Shown: one piece after another, positions 1 through 7,616 of the stretch
How the letters are laid out: each line of letters begins with the position of its first letter
Position numbering within the stretch: the stretch's first letter is position 1
Assembly (NCBI GenBank): GCA_019695335.1
Contig: JAIBAF010000015.1
Location: forward strand, 1-61,054
Reading direction: 5' to 3'
Origin: a bacterium
GTDB taxonomy: Bacteria > CLD3 > SB21
DNA length: 61,054 nt
The notes under the pieces: generated by a model
Databases searched by the model: none
What the model was told of the DNA's origin: nothing
Seen by the model: only the letters and a program-made list of their open reading frames with translations
Program-made: the position numbers and the translations under genes

Positions 1-1044
1 GATTATGCAACGGTTCCGGGTGAATCGCTTGGATTAATCGATTGCGCTACTTGCCATAGTTCATTACACACAGAATACACACTGGACGACATTGTTTTCA
101 CGAACACTGCTGCCGTTCCTATGACGATGTGGAAAGGCGCCAAAACTATCAATTTGACACAAGACGGTGGTGTATCCAATCTTTGCGTGAAATGCCATCA
201 ACCGCGTCCTTTGACCAAAGCAAGCCTTACTGATAAAGTTACGACGGATGCCGATTCACTTCGTTTTAACGGCGATGTTTTGGATTATGCCGGTTTAGCC
301 AGTGCACCAGCCGACACTTTCTGGTCCAATCATGATATATCAGCAAACGTACTTTTCCCAAGCTACAGAACGCATGTTCACTATGGAGTAGTTGGCGCTG
401 TGTTTGCGGGACAAGGCGGTGTTGAATTTGCAGGAACAGAAGCCTATGGTAATTCATCGCACACGACGGTTGCTTCCTGCCCGGATTGTCACATGGCTGA
501 TGTTTATCAAAGAGGCGGCGGCCACACATTCTTTATGCGTGGAACGGATGCTGAACTTGGTTTGACTTCCAGCACGACATGGAATTTCAATGGTTGCAAT
601 GTTTCCGGATGCCACTCAGCAGCCCCGATCAGCGCTACTTCGAGTAAATTTACAACACCGAGATCCAATCAAAAGACCAAACTGAACACCCTTGCTGCTA
701 AACTGAATGCGCTTGGTGGTGCAACGCCGATTCTGCACGTCAATACTGATCCTGTCAGCAATCTCTGGTACGGTCTGACAACCAATAATTATGATGGATA
801 TTTGGATATCTATGATCCATCAACGAATCCTGCCGGTGCATGGAGAAATCCGAATCCCAGCAGTTCATGGTCAACGGCACAAAAGAATACAAACAATGCA
901 TTGCCTAACTTCCCTTCGTTGACGAAGAGAGATATGGGTGCGATGATCAATTTCCAATTTGCATTGAGAGAATACAGCTTGGGAATTCATAACACGACCT
1001 ACACGAATGCTTTATTGACGAATACGATTGCTTTGTATCCATAA
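1..1044 (+). CDS. Multiheme c-type cytochrome, 5' end outside the window
   Basis: The reading frame is open from base 1 and already contains a CXXCH heme site (CATCH, bases 43-57), upstream of the first ATG at 121, so the true start lies outside the window. The visible 347 residues carry three CXXCH sites (CATCH, CVKCH, CPDCH) and one CX4CH site (CNVSGCH). The CPDCHM motif followed by GGHTF is typical of multiheme cytochromes of the nitrite reductase/hydroxylamine oxidoreductase/OTR superfamily, where a distal His ligates a neighbouring heme. The last 120 residues lack heme motifs and are rich in Asn, Ser and Pro. It heads the cytochrome block and is closed by a terminator at 1077-1104. It could be a periplasmic oxidoreductase or an exported electron-transfer protein; the missing N-terminus prevents a choice. 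Confidence 0.85.
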   Translation, partial: DYATVPGESLGLIDCATCHSSLHTEYTLDDIVFTNTAAVPMTMWKGAKTINLTQDGGVSNLCVKCHQPRPLTKASLTDKVTTDADSLRFNGDVLDYAGLASAPADTFWSNHDISANVLFPSYRTHVHYGVVGAVFAGQGGVEFAGTEAYGNSSHTTVASCPDCHMADVYQRGGGHTFFMRGTDAELGLTSSTTWNFNGCNVSGCHSAAPISATSSKFTTPRSNQKTKLNTLAAKLNALGGATPILHVNTDPVSNLWYGLTTNNYDGYLDIYDPSTNPAGAWRNPNPSSSWSTAQKNTNNALPNFPSLTKRDMGAMINFQFALREYSLGIHNTTYTNALLTNTIALYP

Positions 1045-1076
1045 CAAATTCGGACATGGGATTGACTTTTATGAAG

Positions 1077-1104
1077 AAAGGCTCCACAAATCGTGGAGCC
1101 TTTT
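1077..1104 (+). terminator. Rho-independent terminator after the first cytochrome gene
   Basis: An 11-bp perfect stem (aaaggctccac / gtggagccttt) with a 5-base loop runs into a short T-rich tract, 33 bases after the stop codon. It separates the first cytochrome gene from the porin-cytochrome pair downstream. Confidence 0.85.
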
Positions 1105-1213
1105 CTTCGATGTAAATAAAAAAATAATTTTAGATTGAATATTTTTATCGCAATACGTACTTTACAAATGCTTATCACTTCTCTAAACTTTCCCTGCATA
1201 TGAAGAGGTCACA

Positions 1214-2563
1214 ATGAAACCGATACAACTGCTTTTCGTGTTGACTTTCTTGCTCACCGGAATGATTCAGTCGCAAACAATGAATGCACGTTTTTCCACG
1301 TCCGTATATTCGTGGGAAGATCAGTTTACCGACCAAACTGCCGCAAAAAGTTTTCGTGGTTATCAAACGGCGATGTTTCAGGTGAACGGATTGAAATGGG
1401 ATAACCTGTCATTCAATACTTATTTGCGTTCGACGTATGACTTCGGAACGGAAAGCAAGGATAATCCGGACTATCGCATTTACAATATGTATTTGCGGTG
1501 GAGAGCATCTGAAAAAGCTAAAAACAAACTGGATGTACAAGTCGGTCGTCAACAAGTTTTTACCGGTATGCGTAGCCCTACGATCGACGGAATTCGAGCA
1601 GACTATAGTTACGATCATAATTTTAATTTTATGGGTTATTTCGGAGCCCTTCCTCCGGCTGATGGAGGAGCATCTGCTTTGAAACCTTTCCAGCGAAGAA
1701 GTTGGGGAATAAAATTGTCGACTTCAAAATTCTGGGCCACCAATGCATCGATTACGTATTTTGATAAAAGCCGTGAAGGGCCGTTTTATCACACTGAAAA
1801 TTCTCTGGGTTTCGACAGTCTTGTTACAAGGCCTGACTTGAAAGAAAGGGTTGTTGGTTTCGATGCTAACAGAATGTTCTTCAAAAAAATTAATGTTTTT
1901 GCGAATGCACAATACAATGCGTTAGAAAAAAACATTCAACGCGCATCAGGTGATTTTCAATATACTCCGAATAGCGACTGGTTTGTTGCAGTACAATACA
2001 TGTATCGGCGACCTTTATTGCTTTATAATTCAATTTTTAGTGCATTTGATGACGTTCGGAGCAATCAAGAAGTATGGATGCGAGTTCATTACCGTATTAA
2101 TGAGTTGTGGGGTGTGAACGGTGAATACGCCAATGTGTTCTATAAAATGAAGGATGCATGGCGATATGGACTTGGAATTAGTTTCATGCGAACCGGGCTT
2201 CAATATCAACGCCGTATGGGTTATGGCGGAACGATGGATGCATTTACTGCTTCAGCGTATTATCCGGTCAATAGCCGTTTAAAGATCAACGGGGCATTGT
2301 CGTATACACGATTTGATTTAGCCGACGATATTACCGCGGGTATTGTAGACCCGACCACTGCATCACCGGACGTTTTAAGAAATACCAATACAGCCTGGTC
2401 GGCTGTTGCTCGGATTAATTATCAAATCCTGCGTTCGTTTAACATAGATGTTGAAGGACAAATTCTTTCGCAGAACCTTAAAAGCTCACCGGTTTTTGCC
2501 GGAAGCAAATACGATGTACGTTTCTTCGTAAGAGCTAACTACTGGATTTTTAAAAGAATCTAA
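1214..2563 (+). CDS. Outer-membrane beta-barrel (porin-like) protein
   Basis: The 449-residue protein has a signal peptide (about residues 1-20, ending near SQT) followed by alternating amphipathic strands rich in Tyr, Phe, Asn and Arg, such as YNMYLRW, VQVGRQQVF and FVRANYW. This is the pattern of a large outer-membrane barrel. The N-terminal motif VGRQQVF resembles porins that build a substrate or ion channel. An SD-like gaggt lies 5' of the ATG. The 12-heme cytochrome gene begins only 13 bases after the stop, so the two are probably cotranscribed. By analogy with porin-cytochrome conduits it may sheath a multiheme cytochrome, but it is shorter than MtrB and I see no MtrB-specific motif. 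It could also be an ordinary porin. Confidence 0.75.
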   Translation: MKPIQLLFVLTFLLTGMIQSQTMNARFSTSVYSWEDQFTDQTAAKSFRGYQTAMFQVNGLKWDNLSFNTYLRSTYDFGTESKDNPDYRIYNMYLRWRASEKAKNKLDVQVGRQQVFTGMRSPTIDGIRADYSYDHNFNFMGYFGALPPADGGASALKPFQRRSWGIKLSTSKFWATNASITYFDKSREGPFYHTENSLGFDSLVTRPDLKERVVGFDANRMFFKKINVFANAQYNALEKNIQRASGDFQYTPNSDWFVAVQYMYRRPLLLYNSIFSAFDDVRSNQEVWMRVHYRINELWGVNGEYANVFYKMKDAWRYGLGISFMRTGLQYQRRMGYGGTMDAFTASAYYPVNSRLKINGALSYTRFDLADDITAGIVDPTTASPDVLRNTNTAWSAVARINYQILRSFNIDVEGQILSQNLKSSPVFAGSKYDVRFFVRANYWIFKRI

Positions 2564-2576
2564 CCGGTGAAAAAAT

Positions 2577-3677
2577 ATGAAACCATTTAAATTCAAATCA
2601 TTGGTCATTTTGCCCTTTACGGCATTTGTATTGCTCTTATTGGGTCTTTCGGGGATCGGGCATATCACAAAGTCAGGGCTTTTTCTTCCGTCTCAAGTCG
2701 TGTCAAAACTGGTAGGAGGGCATAACTACCATGATGTTTATAAGGAAGAAGACCGTAGCAAATTGATCAAATTCAGCCATGCCTACCACAAAACCGAAGT
2801 CGGCGCTGAATGTGCTCAATGTCATAGCGGCGTTGAGAAAAGTACAAAATCCACTGACAATAACTTAGGTCTGATGGAAGATTGCTACGCCTGCCATGAT
2901 AAGAAAAAAACCGATTGTTCAGTATGCCATATGGAAAAATCGGAGCCTTATTCGGCATTCGCCAATCCTAAACGCGAATTGGTATTTTCTCACAAGCAAC
3001 ACATTGATGCCGGATCTAAATGTGAAGACTGTCATACCAATGTCGGAGAAAAGGGATACGTCAATACCAGTTTTCTTCCGACTATGGAGTCATGTATGGG
3101 ATGTCACAATGGCGTCAAAGCCAGTAATGATTGTCAAACATGCCACACGGACATTCGTTTTATTAAACCAGCCGATCACGTCGGCGATTTTATGAGAACG
3201 CATAAACAAATTGTTGCAACTCAGGGCGATGTAAATTGCGTTATGTGCCATTCTTCCGAAACATGCGAAGAATGTCATGAAGGCGGCAATCTCGAAAAAT
3301 TCAAAAAGCATAATGATTTTACAACCTCTAAAGGTGCTTCCGGTGTAAACGGCAATAATTCGATGATATTACAACGTTCACACTCATTGGATTATCTTTT
3401 TACGCATCGTTTTGATGCAAAAGCAAAAACTTCCGATTGCCAATCGTGTCACGAAACAGAGACTTTCTGCGTCCAATGTCATACTCAGAATCCAAAAGTA
3501 TCAAAACCTGCGGGCCATGATGCCGCGGGCTTTGTAAATTTCACGGCCGGATCCGGAGGAGGATTGCACGCATCATTGGCGAAAAAAGATATGGAAAATT
3601 GTGTTTCCTGTCACGAATTAGAAACCGGAGATGTTACGTGTTTGCAATGCCATACCAATGACGGGAAAAGACGATAA
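2577..3677 (+). CDS. Dodecaheme c-type cytochrome (c7/c3-type repeats)
   Basis: Twelve CXXCH motifs occur in 366 residues, from CAQCH at 79-83 to CLQCH near 354-358. The repeated FSHxxH element ahead of a CXXCH (FSHAYH, FSHKQH) is the hallmark of class III c7/c3 domains with bis-His hemes. A hydrophobic stretch at residues 8-28 without an obvious cleavage site suggests a signal anchor or an uncleaved leader. A 50-residue heme-free stretch (about 245-290) divides an eight-heme from a four-heme part. The gene lies 13 bases after the barrel gene and 30 before a monoheme lipoprotein. The likely role is a long-range electron wire at the cell envelope. No catalytic site is apparent. Its redox partner is inferred only from context. 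Confidence 0.88.
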   Translation: MKPFKFKSLVILPFTAFVLLLLGLSGIGHITKSGLFLPSQVVSKLVGGHNYHDVYKEEDRSKLIKFSHAYHKTEVGAECAQCHSGVEKSTKSTDNNLGLMEDCYACHDKKKTDCSVCHMEKSEPYSAFANPKRELVFSHKQHIDAGSKCEDCHTNVGEKGYVNTSFLPTMESCMGCHNGVKASNDCQTCHTDIRFIKPADHVGDFMRTHKQIVATQGDVNCVMCHSSETCEECHEGGNLEKFKKHNDFTTSKGASGVNGNNSMILQRSHSLDYLFTHRFDAKAKTSDCQSCHETETFCVQCHTQNPKVSKPAGHDAAGFVNFTAGSGGGLHASLAKKDMENCVSCHELETGDVTCLQCHTNDGKRR

Positions 3678-3707
3678 TATATAACCTACGACGTAAGGTT
3701 GAAATTT

Positions 3708-4088
3708 ATGAAAACTTATGCATTCTTAAGCGGTATTTTCTTAATGATAGCCATTCTGGCTGGTTGCAGCGATTACCGGAGTATTACTGCCAGCGCCCCG
3801 CCGCCACCGCCACCGCCGGATTATGTCACGTACGATGCTAATATTAAACCCATTCTTGACAGCAAATGTATTGGGTGTCACAACGCTACGGCTCCGCTCG
3901 CTAATTACAACCTGACAACCTATGCCGGTGTTTTGGGTAATGGAACTGATGGCGCACCAAATGCGATTGCCGGCGATGCTACCTGCCGATTGATCACTCA
4001 GATCCAAACCGGTCATGGCGGATTGACTCAGAATCAAATCGATCTGATTTATCAATGGGTGGTCGATGATATGTTAAGACAAAATTAA
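3708..4088 (+). CDS. Monoheme c-type cytochrome lipoprotein
   Basis: The predicted 126-residue protein has a lipoprotein signal (residues 1-20, lipobox LAGC), a seven-proline linker, and one heme site (CIGCH). The segment NIKPILDSKCIGCH matches the small cytochrome c domain found in planctomycete-type and other envelope cytochromes. A TTG nine bases upstream (3699) is also in frame, but the aagg motif directly abuts it; the same motif is well spaced for the ATG at 3708, so I chose the ATG. Its place between the dodecaheme and tetraheme genes suggests it is a lipid-anchored electron shuttle. The anchoring membrane cannot be told from sequence. Confidence 0.8.
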   Translation: MKTYAFLSGIFLMIAILAGCSDYRSITASAPPPPPPPDYVTYDANIKPILDSKCIGCHNATAPLANYNLTTYAGVLGNGTDGAPNAIAGDATCRLITQIQTGHGGLTQNQIDLIYQWVVDDMLRQN

Positions 4089-4114
4089 CACCAATTATAG
4101 AAAGGAGAACCGTC

Positions 4115-4705
4115 TTGAAGACTTCATTAGTGCTCATCGTCGTCGCGATGTTTCTTGTATCGTTTAATGTGCGTTATTACATTGAACCTTCAACGGAAGG
4201 CGACGAACAAGATCAGACTCAACGCGTATTTGTTGGCGCAGACAAATGTAAGCCTTGTCACATGTCTCCTAAAAAAGGCGCCCAATATAAAAAATGGAAA
4301 GAAGAAAAACACTCTCAAGCTTTTGCAGCCTTAGCTTCTGATAAAGCAAAAGAATATGGGGCCAAAGTCGGTGTGACCAATCCTCAGGAAGATGGTAAAT
4401 GTCTCAAATGCCATATTGATGGTTACGGTGTTGATGCTAAGTTTTTAGGCGAAAAATATAACAAAGCCGATGGTGTTGGCTGTGAATCGTGTCATGGTGC
4501 AGGCGGCGATTATTGGACCAAAGAAGTAATGACCGATATCTCTGCAGGTAAAACAGATGGCGCCACAGTCGGTTTAGTTAAACCCAATGAACAAACCTGC
4601 AAACGTTGTCACAATGAAGAATCGCCTACATTCACCGGATTTAATTTTGAGGAATTTTCAAAGAAAATTGCTCATCCCATGCCAAAAGATGCTACCGGAG
4701 GATAA
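4115..4705 (+). CDS. Tetraheme cytochrome c554-like protein
   Basis: The 196-residue protein starts at TTG, which sits 8 bases after a strong aaaggag SD; no better start exists. A signal peptide or anchor covers residues 3-18. Four CXXCH sites lie at 45-49, 96-100, 123-127 and 162-166, in the order and spacing of the cytochrome c554 family (GADKCKPCH, then CLKCH, CESCHG and CKRCH). Cytochrome c554-type proteins accept or pass electrons in the periplasm. The gene closes the first cytochrome unit and is followed by a terminator hairpin at 4776-4828. The partner is unknown; a quinol-oxidising gate from the downstream unit is an inference. Confidence 0.85.
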   Translation: MKTSLVLIVVAMFLVSFNVRYYIEPSTEGDEQDQTQRVFVGADKCKPCHMSPKKGAQYKKWKEEKHSQAFAALASDKAKEYGAKVGVTNPQEDGKCLKCHIDGYGVDAKFLGEKYNKADGVGCESCHGAGGDYWTKEVMTDISAGKTDGATVGLVKPNEQTCKRCHNEESPTFTGFNFEEFSKKIAHPMPKDATGG

Positions 4706-4775
4706 GTGGGCGGACAAAAGATACTTCGTTTGATGCGTCCGAAGTGAACGTTATTTGTCAGATAAAAATTGTAAG

Positions 4776-4828
4776 AACGCTTTAACAAATCCGCGCAGGC
4801 GAAACAAGGTTTTGTTAGAGCGTTTTTA
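4776..4828 (+). terminator. Terminator after the porin/cytochrome unit
   Basis: A 14-bp stem (aacgctttaacaaa / tttgttagagcgtt, one mismatch or wobble) with a 21-base loop is followed by T residues. A further short hairpin (acttcg / cgaagt, 4723-4745) precedes it. The long loop makes efficiency uncertain. Confidence 0.65.
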
Positions 4829-4909
4829 TTTGAAAAGGCGCATGACCAAAATCATATCTTTCGATGATGAAGCTCTTTGAAGATTGAATGGGATATGATT
4901 AATTTATAA

Positions 4910-4952
4910 GCAGTAGGATGCGTCTTGCTGCTTAACTTCGGTAAAACCGAAG
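4910..4952 (+). promoter_or_regulatory. Two small inverted repeats in the leader of the monoheme cytochrome
   Basis: Bases 4910-4931 form an imperfect palindrome beginning gcag and ending ctgc, and 4936-4952 form a perfect short hairpin (cttcgg / ccgaag). They lie directly before the gaagaaaggag SD of the gene at 4969. They could be an operator, an mRNA structure affecting translation, or chance. Confidence 0.35.
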
Positions 4953-4968
4953 AAGAAAGGAGAAAAAG

Positions 4969-5298
4969 ATGAAAACGCTGCTATTGATTTTTGCCAGTGT
5001 CGGCGTGATTAGTCTTTTTGGGTCGAGTGGTTATACTCAAACCAAAGACGACGGAAAGACAATTTTTTTAGCGACCAAATGCCAACTCTGTCATTCCATT
5101 CAATCAGATGGAATTGAACGAAGCGGAAAAAAAGAGTACAGTGATCTATCTAAAATCGGCGCTAAAAGGACGGCTGATTGGATAATGAAGTATCTTAAGA
5201 AACAAGAAACGATCGATGGCGTTAAGCATATGAAAGTGCTGACCAATAACGATACGGAGATCGAAACTCTCGCCAAATGGCTTGCTTCACACAAGTGA
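4969..5298 (+). CDS. Small monoheme class I cytochrome c
   Basis: The 109-residue protein has a signal peptide (about 1-23, ending near YTQ), a single CQLCH heme site close to the mature N-terminus, and a C-terminal helix (TEIETLAKWLASH), the standard fold of a soluble class I cytochrome c. The Met in VKHMKVL is a plausible axial ligand. A strong SD (aaaggag) precedes the ATG. The gene is flanked by two terminators (4776-4828 and 5370-5408), so it appears to be its own transcript. It is the likely soluble periplasmic carrier between the inner-membrane gates and the envelope cytochromes, which is inferred from context. Confidence 0.85.
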   Translation: MKTLLLIFASVGVISLFGSSGYTQTKDDGKTIFLATKCQLCHSIQSDGIERSGKKEYSDLSKIGAKRTADWIMKYLKKQETIDGVKHMKVLTNNDTEIETLAKWLASHK

Positions 5299-5369
5299 AA
5301 GAGCTGTTGGTTTTAATTAAAACTTACCATGCACCTTTTCATCTTGCTTTCAAAGAGTTAAGTTATAAC

Positions 5370-5408
5370 TACCGTCAGTCCTACGTTGAGGATTGACGGT
5401 ATTTTTTT
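5370..5408 (+). terminator. Strong rho-independent terminator
   Basis: A 13-bp stem (taccgtcagtcct / aggattgacggta, one G-T pair) with a 6-base loop is followed by seven T residues. It isolates the monoheme gene from the large b/c cytochrome unit. Confidence 0.88.
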
Positions 5409-5447
5409 AAATGATTGAAATTTTGAAATAATTCGTCAGGTGACACG

Positions 5448-7604
5448 ATGAAATGTTTAGTAAAATTATTAATGGCATGTTTCTGCATGATCTTGGGGGT
5501 ATCAGCTTTGTTTGGGCAGACCAATCAAACATGTTTAGAGTGCCACAGTGACAATTCATTGACGATGACAAAAAACAAAAAAGAAGTTTCTTTGTACGTC
5601 AATGACAAAATTTTGAGTCATTCCGCTCATTCGAAGGTCGCGTGCGTCGCGTGTCATACTGGATTCAATCCGGATGATATCCCGCACAAAGAAAAAATAA
5701 CACCGGTCAATTGCCTTTCATGCCACAACAAAGCGCTTTTGAAACATCAATTTCACATCAATATGGTCAGCGCGACCGGAACGGATGGGAAAAAAGACGT
5801 TTCCTGTAAAGGATGTCACGGGACACACGATGTTCAGCTTACGAAAACCGAGGGAGCAAAATTCAGTAAAGAAAATTTAGTCAATGCCTGCGGATCATGT
5901 CATACAGATGTAAAAGAAAAATTTATTCATTCAGCACATGGTGAGGCGTCAAGTAAAGGATCGAAAGACGCTCCCAATTGTTTGACCTGCCATCAAAGCA
6001 ATATCACCCGGGTTACGGCCGCAATGGATTCCGTTCAGCTTAAAATCGCACAGGAAAAAGTCTGTCTTTCATGCCATTTAAATAATCCCAATGTTGCCGA
6101 TAAAACGGTAAGAGGAACCAAGTTCATTGAATCGTACGAAAACAGCATTCACGGCTCACAACTCCGGGGCGGCAATGCCAAAGCGGCTAATTGCGTCAGC
6201 TGTCATGGCAGCCATGAAATGAACAAAAGTATTGTTGAAAGTTCACGCGTCAATAAACTTAACATACAATCGGTGTGCGCAAAATGTCACGAGAAAATCG
6301 AACATGAGTTCAGTACCAGCGTCCACGCAGCAGCCGTCGCGAAAGGTAACAAAGATGCGCCGGTTTGCACCGATTGTCATGGCGAGCATAACATTCTTAA
6401 ACATGATGACCCAAATTCTCCGGTGTCATCACGAAATTTATCACAACAGGTTTGCGGAACTTGTCACGCGTCCGTCAAATTATCACAGAAATACGGTTTA
6501 TCTACCGATCGATTTAAAACTTTTTCAGATAGTTTTCATGGATTAGCAGCCCGAGGTGGTTCGGTAGAAGCTGTCAACTGTGCAAGTTGCCATGGTGCGC
6601 ATAATATTAAACCTCCGGGCGATTCGACGTCAACGGTCAGCAAAGATAATCTGACGAAAACTTGCGGGAAATGCCATCCTGGAGCCAATAATCGGTTTAC
6701 AGTCGGTTCGGTGCATTCCAGTGTCGAAGAAAAAGAAGATCAACCGATATTGTATTGGATCGCCAACTTTTATATTTGGATGATCGTGGTTGTCGTTGGT
6801 GGAATGTTTCTACACAATTTCTTTGATTTTCTTAAGAAGATCCGAAGAAAATTAGCAATACAAAGAGGGGAAATTGAAGAAGAACATGTTGGGCATGCTT
6901 TGTATTTACGCATGACCGTCAATGAACGTATCCAGCATGCCACTTTGGCTATCAGTTTCATCCTGTTGGTTGTTACAGGATTCATGTTACGATATCCTGA
7001 AGCATGGTGGGTCGTAGCCATTAGAAATATGAGCGACCATGCATTCGAGTGGCGAAGCTGGATACATCGAATTGCCGGCGTTGTCATGGTTGTCGCCAGC
7101 CTGTACCACATCATTTATGTTTCATTTACTGTACGGGGCCGCCAACTGATAAAAGATCTTGTCCCGAAAACAAAAGATATGTTTGACGCTATTCATGTGA
7201 TGAAATATAATTTTGGGCTTCTCAAAGAAAAACCGAAATTTGAGCGCTTTGGTTATGTCGAAAAGGCTGAATACTGGGCATTGGTGTGGGGCACGATTGT
7301 CATGGCGTTAACGGGGGCAATCATGTGGTTTGAAAACGCATCGATGGGCATGTTTACAAAACTCGGCTGGGATATTTCACGGACCATCCATTTTTATGAA
7401 GCCATTCTGGCAACTTTAGCAATTATCGTCTGGCATTTTTATTTTGTTATCTTTAATCCGGACATGTACCCAATGAACCTGGCATGGTTGACCGGGAAAA
7501 TATCCGAAAAAGAAATGATGGACGAACATGCGCTTGAACTCGAGCAGGTTAAAAAACTGGAAGCTGATACTGAAAAACGTAACAAACCCGCGTCCGAAGA
7601 ATAA
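5448..7604 (+). CDS. Multiheme c (13 hemes) fused to a b-type cytochrome membrane domain, CbcL-like
   Basis: A signal peptide (1-23) leads into a periplasmic domain of about 410 residues with 13 CXXCH sites (first CLECH 29-33, last CGKCH 406-410) and many extra His residues suited to bis-His ligation (SIHG, SVHA, SFHG). Five membrane helices follow (about 433-460, 495-514, 538-558, 609-628, 649-669). His 497, 540, 554, 648 and 663 in or near them fit b-heme ligation as in the FdnI/HydC cytochrome b family. This c-plus-b layout is that of Geobacter CbcL, an inner-membrane menaquinol oxidase gate for low-potential extracellular respiration, although CbcL has fewer c-hemes. The gene starts 39 bases after a terminator and is followed 12 bases later by a larger paralogue. 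Quinol oxidation is inferred from the family. Confidence 0.85.
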   Translation: MKCLVKLLMACFCMILGVSALFGQTNQTCLECHSDNSLTMTKNKKEVSLYVNDKILSHSAHSKVACVACHTGFNPDDIPHKEKITPVNCLSCHNKALLKHQFHINMVSATGTDGKKDVSCKGCHGTHDVQLTKTEGAKFSKENLVNACGSCHTDVKEKFIHSAHGEASSKGSKDAPNCLTCHQSNITRVTAAMDSVQLKIAQEKVCLSCHLNNPNVADKTVRGTKFIESYENSIHGSQLRGGNAKAANCVSCHGSHEMNKSIVESSRVNKLNIQSVCAKCHEKIEHEFSTSVHAAAVAKGNKDAPVCTDCHGEHNILKHDDPNSPVSSRNLSQQVCGTCHASVKLSQKYGLSTDRFKTFSDSFHGLAARGGSVEAVNCASCHGAHNIKPPGDSTSTVSKDNLTKTCGKCHPGANNRFTVGSVHSSVEEKEDQPILYWIANFYIWMIVVVVGGMFLHNFFDFLKKIRRKLAIQRGEIEEEHVGHALYLRMTVNERIQHATLAISFILLVVTGFMLRYPEAWWVVAIRNMSDHAFEWRSWIHRIAGVVMVVASLYHIIYVSFTVRGRQLIKDLVPKTKDMFDAIHVMKYNFGLLKEKPKFERFGYVEKAEYWALVWGTIVMALTGAIMWFENASMGMFTKLGWDISRTIHFYEAILATLAIIVWHFYFVIFNPDMYPMNLAWLTGKISEKEMMDEHALELEQVKKLEADTEKRNKPASEE

Positions 7605-7616
7605 GAAGTTATTTTA

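Noticed and set aside
1214-2563. Assignment of the barrel as MtrB/PioB
   Set aside because: It is much shorter, has no N-terminal CXXC motif typical of MtrB and no adjacent MtrA/MtrC-type gene order.
4706-5447. Possible c-di-GMP (GEMM) riboswitch ahead of cytochrome genes, as seen in Geobacter
   Set aside because: I found none of the conserved elements (the paired gcaaac and gggacgcaaagc blocks) in 4706-4968 or 5299-5447, only terminators and short hairpins.
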